DNA from: Metopolophium dirhodum
Taxonomy: Eukaryota > Arthropoda > Insecta > Hemiptera > Aphididae
Reading direction: 5' to 3'
Length of the DNA: 64,000 bases
Assembly: GCF_019925205.1 (NCBI RefSeq)
Contig: NC_083560.1
Span: 126,577,062 to 126,641,061 of the forward strand
In this document: positions 59,281-64,000 of the stretch, one piece after another
How the letters are laid out: every line of letters begins with the position of its first letter
Numbering within the stretch: the stretch's first letter is position 1
Notes under the pieces: model-generated
Database searches by the model: none
What the model was told of the DNA's origin: nothing
What the model saw: the letters and a program-made list of their open reading frames with translations, nothing else
Program-made: the position numbers and the translations under genes

Positions 59281-60050
59281 TACACTCATGCACGGCTATA
59301 AAGACATCGTTCTCCACGCTCTTATCGCAGGCCACTCTCCGCCCCAACCCTTGACTGCTGACTGCGGCTGATATTCGTTTTCGGGAAACGTATTGTACTG
59401 TCGTCGTCGTCGACAAAATAATATAATAATAATTGTATAATAGACTGATAACACTGAGGGGCGCAGTGCGTTCCTATATCCCCGACCGACGTCTCCGGCG
59501 TTTGTCGGTCGGCGGCGGCGGCGGTCGGTCCAATCAGGCGTATCGATGATTATTGTGCGATTCACGATGACGGTATAATAATAATAATAATAATAATAAC
59601 GATACGGCTTCCATCCCGAGTCTGTGCGTGTGCGGTTTGTGTTGTACGACGAATGCACTTGACGTGTTCCGGAGAGATAGACGACGACGGCACGGGCGGA
59701 GCAGGAGAGCAGGACGCGAGCACCCCTACCTACCCACGCACTCCAAAAAATCTTTACAGATCTTCCGCTCCCGTGTGTTATACGATAGTAATAATATAAA
59801 CGTAGGTCTTTGAGTACTCTCCAAACATGTATTATAATATTACAACTATACGCTGACAAGCTGCTGTTACAGATACAGCGCAGCTATTTCAACCACAGAC
59901 GAATCGTCGCCTTCGCGGCCGATAACCGATAACGCGTCTGTCGTCGACGATAAGTATATTGTTATTATAATATGTATAGGTAACGAGACGATAATAATAA
60001 TATTATTATATTGAGTTGTTATTGCCAAACCGTTTTCCAGGTGGCGTCTC
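59281..60050. promoter_or_regulatory. CpG-rich patch, possible promoter or first-exon region
   Basis: Sharp rise in GC and CpG (for example GTCGTCGTCGTCGAC near 59400, GTCGGCGGCGGCGGCGG near 59510, GCCTTCGCGGCCG near 59910) against an AT-rich background. A TATA-like word CTATAAAG lies at 59296 on the plus strand. A 187-codon minus frame crosses it but contains eight Tyr from the ATA/TAA microsatellite and no domain, so I do not call it. This is the most host-gene-like non-repeat DNA of the window, but direction and transcript are unknown. Confidence 0.35.
59575..59600 (+). repeat. (ATA)n microsatellite
   Basis: About eight to nine tandem ATA/TAA trinucleotides lie within the CpG-rich patch. 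Confidence 0.85.
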
Positions 60051-60580
60051 CGTCTGCAGTGGCGGATTAAAGGTCAAAGACCCGCCAAACATTACAAAGA
60101 ACCCAAATAAAATAACTAATACGGCTTCCGTTTATCAATGTAAATAATTCTAGAGTTGAATTACCTCAATTATCATAATTTGATTGTATACAAATATCAA
60201 TCGGTTGTAGTTTTGGTCTTATCCTTATCCTGCGTCATCCCCTGACATCCCTTCTCAACAACACAGTCGGGTTTTGTGTTATCCTGCATCTTCTCATACG
60301 AAATCGTGGTCAGACATAATATTTGACATTTTTCGTCAAACAGAACTGTTTGAATATGCACATAGGTGAATTTAAATATACGAAATAGTATTGAGTACCT
60401 ACCTACTACTGACGTCTGACACTTGGTGAAAAATTAAGGCAGTATAGTAATTTAGGTGCCTCACAACAGTAATATCGCTTTGTGTAATCAAGTACTTTCA
60501 TTGGAATTTTTATCACAACAATAAAAAGAGTGTAAGTGGATATCACACAGCTGTACAGTAGGTTACAAGTGGGTGACTAT
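60051..60580. other. AT-rich intergenic sequence with possible hAT-like end
   Basis: CAGTGGCGGATTAAAGGTC at about 60058 resembles a hAT-type terminus; no partner was found. No coding content. Confidence 0.35.
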
Positions 60581-60660
60581 AATGGATAGTGTTAAATTTT
60601 AATTCAATGATATAATATCATTGTATATGAAAAACGATTCCGAGCGAAAACAGTTTGTCA
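60581..60660 (+). repeat. TTCTGAGCGGAG-family repeat end
   Basis: AATGGATAGTGTTAAATTTT, then CATTGTATATGAAAAACG, then ATTCCGAGCGAAAACAG form the same chain as at 9707, 17440 and 23465. Confidence 0.6.
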
Positions 60661-61002
60661 GCCTTGGATATTATATATTATACTTATTTTGTTATTAATA
60701 ATACGGTAGCTGGTTAAGTTGAATTGTTATATTTTGTTTACTATCATATTTATCATATTTGTCATACTTTATATATAATAATATATTTTAGAAGTTTCAA
60801 GTATCCAATAATAATATTCTTTAATTATAAAACGAAACTAAAAGAACAACTTCTTCTTTTAAATATCTAATTTTGTGTAAATTCGAACATAAAATAACTA
60901 TAAAAGAAGACTAACTATAGAATAACCAAACCCTGTTTTAAATTTTTAATCCTTAACTACAAAATCATTTTTAAATATTGTTCAAATTCAAAAATATAAC
61001 AT
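60661..61002. other. AT-rich sequence between repeats
   Basis: No gene and no clear repeat structure. It is probably the degraded interior of the repeat at 60581. Confidence 0.35.
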
Positions 61003-61421
61003 AGCATTTTGGTAAGATATCTAGATAATACGATTATAAACTATATATGTCACTTTTACATTAATCGAATGTAGAAAATCCACAGTTCATCTTTTAAGAC
61101 ATGCAATAAGCAAATATCTAACCAAAATTGTTTAATGCAGACTATTACATATTATAATATTACGTAATACGTACTAAGTATTGTGACTTGATAAAGCATG
61201 GCAAAATAACTATGGCGCTTAGGTTATTTTTTAAGCGTGGTACCATGTTATGCAAGCTCTGCAGGGTGTTAAGCTTTTATACTAATTTATATCATACCTA
61301 CTTAATTTAGTCAAAGGACTGCATTTTAACGCCACGGTTGTAAGATGACCTAGGTATAGGGCCATAATTAACTGTAAAATTATGTTTAATAAACACACTA
61401 AAACAAAAAGTTACACTAGTG

Positions 61422-62013
61422 ACGATCGGCATAGGCGTGTTTACGGGAGGGGCCGGGTGGGCACTGCCCCCCCCGGCAGACTGTGCCTCCAAAAAAAAAA
61501 AAAAATGACAGGATAAAAAAAAAAGTCGTGCGGTGTGTACCCTGCAGTACCTATAGATTTTGATTAATTGTATTTTTTTTAGTTACGCATTTATTAACTA
61601 GTGATTATATTATCATATTATAATATTATGTTCATCATATTATAGTTTTATCAGTTGATATTATCCAATTACCAGTTATAATTTCAAAAATGTTTTTAGA
61701 TATTTTACGACTTGTTAAAATAATTTAAATTTTGTCAGATACTCAAAATATAATATATTACCTACTGATTAGTTATTAGTTTTACAATTTGTATGTTGTT
61801 TACCTTGTATAATTAATGGGAAAAAAGTATTTTTATTGTTTTGACAATGGTTATACTTTTTGATCATAATTAAAAAATACTCCTATCATTGTGAATTTTG
61901 TAACATAAAAAATGAATGTTTTTTCATTTCTAAAAAATAAAATAGGTTTCACAATTTAAAAATTTGTTGTGCCCCCTCGGTGACTAAAGTCTGAACACGC
62001 CTATGACGATCGG
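61422..62013. mobile_element. hAT-type non-autonomous element inside RS copy 3
   Basis: The element runs 61430-62005 (576 bp), starting CATAGGCGTGTTTACGG and ending GTCTGAACACGCCTATG (about 14-bp inverted ends). It is flanked by ACGATCGG on both sides (61422-61429 and 62006-62013), an 8-bp duplication. RS copy 1 has the uninterrupted sequence TCACGATCGGACGTCGCTGG at about 4487, a paralogous empty site. There is no transposase frame inside. Confidence 0.9.
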
Positions 62014-62340
62014 ATTTCATTTAAATTTTTTTGTTGCTGGCCGAAATAAAAATATGACCACCGTGTTTGGAATTCACACGGTGCGTTGTACGGGCACATT
62101 GCTTATTCTCCGATAGTATTGTGAATGAATCCCAGGTATCAATTTTTTGTTTATACATTATACTTATATTATTTGTGATTATAATATTAGTTTAACATTA
62201 TCATAATAATATTATAATATTATCATTACAAAATGCTACTATAGGGAAGAATATTAAAAATATTAGTATTTAAATCTTATGAGTGCTGTCTGTAGTTGTC
62301 AGTTGTCACTGTATCCTGGGAACAAACCGCATCGCTTATT

Positions 62341-63057
62341 ATGGATGAGGCTGACAAACGAAGCATTGAAAAGCAATCAACGGCAAACAAGTTAGCAAAA
62401 CGATGCGAGATGCTGAGAAATCACGAAGACGTATCAGGTGGTCTCACCATCACATTGGCCGTCGGTAGTGGCCAAGTAGAAATGAGACGTGGTCGCCGAT
62501 CCACGAGGCGTAGGCAGAAGAGACACAGGAGCCGGTCCCGGTCCAGTCGCCGTCGGGACAGGAGACGTAGCGTTAGCGGTACCGAAGAAAAATACGAAGG
62601 AGACGACTATGACATGACTACAGACACTAAAGAAGGCGACGATGACTCGTCAACTGTGGACACGACTTCCAGTCAAGAGGGCGATGGAAGGGCAGTCGGC
62701 GACGTCGCCTTCAATATCAAACCAGTGGTAGTGACGACGACGATAACACCGACGCAGATGACACCGATGCAGAGACCAACGCAGACGCTTCGTCGACCAT
62801 CGGCAGCGGTTGTGGCATTTTCACAACAGCAGGCACCAAGTGCGGAAATCCTTGTGGAAGCAGACGTCACCAGAGAAGGAGGAGAAGGAGTAGGTCCTAG
62901 ATTAGACGGAAACCGGGGTGCAAGAAGAGGAGGAGAAGAAGGAGAAGTAGTAGTGGTTACTGTGTCACCACAGGCAAACGGAATATTAGGCCACATATGT
63001 ATCACTTCGAATAGCGCTGAACCTGACACAGCCGATAGCACTCAGGGAGATGCCTAA
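62341..63057 (+). CDS. Arg/Ser-rich protein of the RS unit, copy 3 (238 aa, probably frameshifted)
   Basis: The frame is open from 62296, but the Met at 62341 is the one matching the starts of copies 1 and 2 (TATTATGGATGAGGCTGAC). The first 105 or so residues parallel copy 2: a Lys-Arg-Ser-Ile-Glu start, RRGRRS, an RSRSRSSRRR block, SVSGTEE and an acidic DDD-Ser-Thr-Val-Asp segment. From about 62680 the open frame follows a different phase from copy 2's long frame; the phase giving SGSDD and CGNPCGSRR-like residues is present here too but is closed by a stop near 62905. The last residues (ITSNSAEPDTADSTQ) return to the phase of copy 2. So a pair of compensating indels, or decay, separates the copies. 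Function unknown; a nucleic-acid-binding role is only suggested by the basic composition. Confidence 0.4.
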   Translation: MDEADKRSIEKQSTANKLAKRCEMLRNHEDVSGGLTITLAVGSGQVEMRRGRRSTRRRQKRHRSRSRSSRRRDRRRSVSGTEEKYEGDDYDMTTDTKEGDDDSSTVDTTSSQEGDGRAVGDVAFNIKPVVVTTTITPTQMTPMQRPTQTLRRPSAAVVAFSQQQAPSAEILVEADVTREGGEGVGPRLDGNRGARRGGEEGEVVVVTVSPQANGILGHICITSNSAEPDTADSTQGDA

Positions 63058-63151
63058 GACACATCGAGCATGGTGACCCGTCCATCCTCCACTTCAATCT
63101 AAAACGACCCCTCTCCGATTCTTATTTATTGCCCTGACTTGTTTAATCGTA

Positions 63152-63157
63152 AATAAA
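63152..63157 (+). promoter_or_regulatory. Polyadenylation signal AATAAA of RS copy 3
   Basis: AATCGTAAATAAATATAC, about 95 bp behind the ORF end, matches the equivalent site of copies 1 and 2 almost base for base, followed by an A-run. Confidence 0.45.
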
Positions 63158-64000
63158 TATACAAATTTAAAAAAAAAAAAAAAACCAAATCGTGTATAGT
63201 TATTCCCACACTAGGATTATACATAAAACCGTAATTATTACTGTACAGCATAACCTCAAATCCTCGTTTAACATTGACTAGTTTAGTATTGACTTATTTA
63301 AATATGTTTCACCATTACGTCGTAAAATTTTAAATCCTTAACGTATTCGTTTTAACAATGCAACAGTTTCAGTAGAACGTTGTTTTTTATAGGACAGCAT
63401 GTAATTTAATTTTAGTCAACCTTGCGTGCAGTGCATACGAACTTATCAGTGGCGCAACCAGGGGGAGTCCCCGGTCTACCCCTCCCCACTCGGATTGTAT
63501 TATTATTACTAGTACGTAAATACTATTGTTTGATGTAAAACATCTAATGTATCTTTAAAAAAAAAAAGAATTATTTTTCTTAGAAAAATCTGAATATTTT
63601 GTTCTTGATTCTGCCATGTTTATTTCGTCAAATAAACCATCCTTTAAATTTTCATGTATATTTTCTATACAAAATAATTTAGATGTTTCACATCTGCCAG
63701 ACGTCCCGCGACGGTTCGATATACTGTTATTGGTTTTATAGATGTGGACGAGAGTCATCATCCAGACAAGCAGTGTGTTTCTCAGATCCGGAGACAACGG
63801 TCCGTTTCCCGGACGAGGTGAGCGAGACCTGTGTCTGCCTGTAATAGACTGTGCTTATATTTAATACATATTTCTACATACAGTTCCTTCAAGACCGTCA
63901 CCAGGCATCATCCCCATGGAGGGAATGTGTTTCTGGGAGTCACTATTATACTGTAATAAAGTAACATATTAATTTCGTAGTATGTCATATTAGTTCTTCA

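Larger units (their letters stand above)
61003..63965 (+). mobile_element. RS unit, copy 3 (with hAT insertion)
   Basis: The block from the TAGATAATACGATT word (about 61022) onwards parallels copy 1 from about 3950 and copy 2 from about 25650 downwards. Shared are GATAAAGCATGGCAAAATAA, CTTTTATACTAATTTATATC, ATGACCACCGTGTTT, the ORF start at 62341, the AATAAA tail near 63152 and ACCAAATCGTGTATAGTTAT. Downstream of 63230, similarity continues with copy 2 only (63400-63560, 63690-63830 and 63885-63965). It carries two extra segments compared with copy 1: the hAT element at 61430-62005 and an AT-rich insert around 62120-62235. Confidence 0.65.

Noticed and set aside
59296..59859. 187-codon minus frame in the CpG-rich patch
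   Set aside because: It includes a Tyr run from an ATA microsatellite and Arg runs from GGC/GTC repeats; no domain or conserved start context.
1..64000. tRNA genes, CRISPR arrays, bacterial operons, attachment sites
   Set aside because: No cloverleaf with B-box, no regularly spaced repeats with unique spacers, and no bacterial gene organisation were seen on either strand.

Overview
The window is eukaryotic, AT-rich insect DNA. Its base composition, the frequent TAGGTACCTA-type words, and repeat families I recognise from aphid genomes suggest an aphid (Hemiptera: Aphididae); that placement is recognition and inference, not a database result. I see no bacterial operons, no rRNA or tRNA genes, no CRISPR array and no convincing multi-exon host gene. 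Nearly everything that can be interpreted is mobile or repeated.

Layout. 1-3.5 kb is plain AT-rich sequence. 3.55-5.05 kb holds copy 1 of a dispersed unit (here called the RS unit) that carries an Arg/Ser-rich open reading frame; in this copy the frame is decayed. It abuts a 5'-truncated LINE pseudogene (5.05-5.96 kb, minus). 6-18 kb is AT-rich with small elements: Helitron-like ends, a hAT-type MITE with perfect 8-bp target duplications (10.69-11.26 kb), foldback elements at 12.1 and 14.65 kb, and pieces of an abundant TTCTGAGCGGAG repeat. 18.6-19.6 kb has an upstream-only RS copy (copy 4), a foldback and flanking direct repeats. 22.6-26.0 kb is RS copy 2 (minus), with the best-preserved 245-residue frame. 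A LINE tail (26.9 kb), a LINE/SINE-type 3' end (28.5 kb), hAT-like ends (31.2 and 32.4 kb) and a foldback with a palindromic 8-bp flank (35.5 kb) follow.

36.07-43.55 kb is a young BEL/Pao LTR retrotransposon with a CTGAG target duplication. Its LTRs (740 and 739 bp) differ by one base by eye. Its pol frame is long and open, but the leader and the N-terminal part of gag lie inverted just inside the 5' LTR, and the rest of gag and the front of the protease are missing. 43.5-51.4 kb is AT-rich with one hAT transposase tail. 51.42-58.80 kb is a very young Ty3/gypsy-type element with ACAC target duplications, two 1786-bp LTRs that look identical, and one open gag-pol frame from which the reverse-transcriptase catalytic block and RNase H have been removed in frame. 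59.3-60.0 kb is a CpG-rich, apparently non-repeat patch that may be a promoter region. 61.0-63.97 kb is RS copy 3 (plus), interrupted by a 576-bp hAT-type element whose empty site survives in copy 1.

How the parts relate. Both LTR elements appear defective for self-sufficient retrotransposition (one lacks correctly placed gag, the other lacks RT/RNase H activity), yet both look freshly inserted, which points to help in trans from intact relatives elsewhere. The least explained component is the RS unit: three copies keep a homologous start codon, a basic/acidic coding core (lost in copy 1) and the same downstream AATAAA context, and copies 2 and 3 share a further roughly 0.9 kb beyond it.
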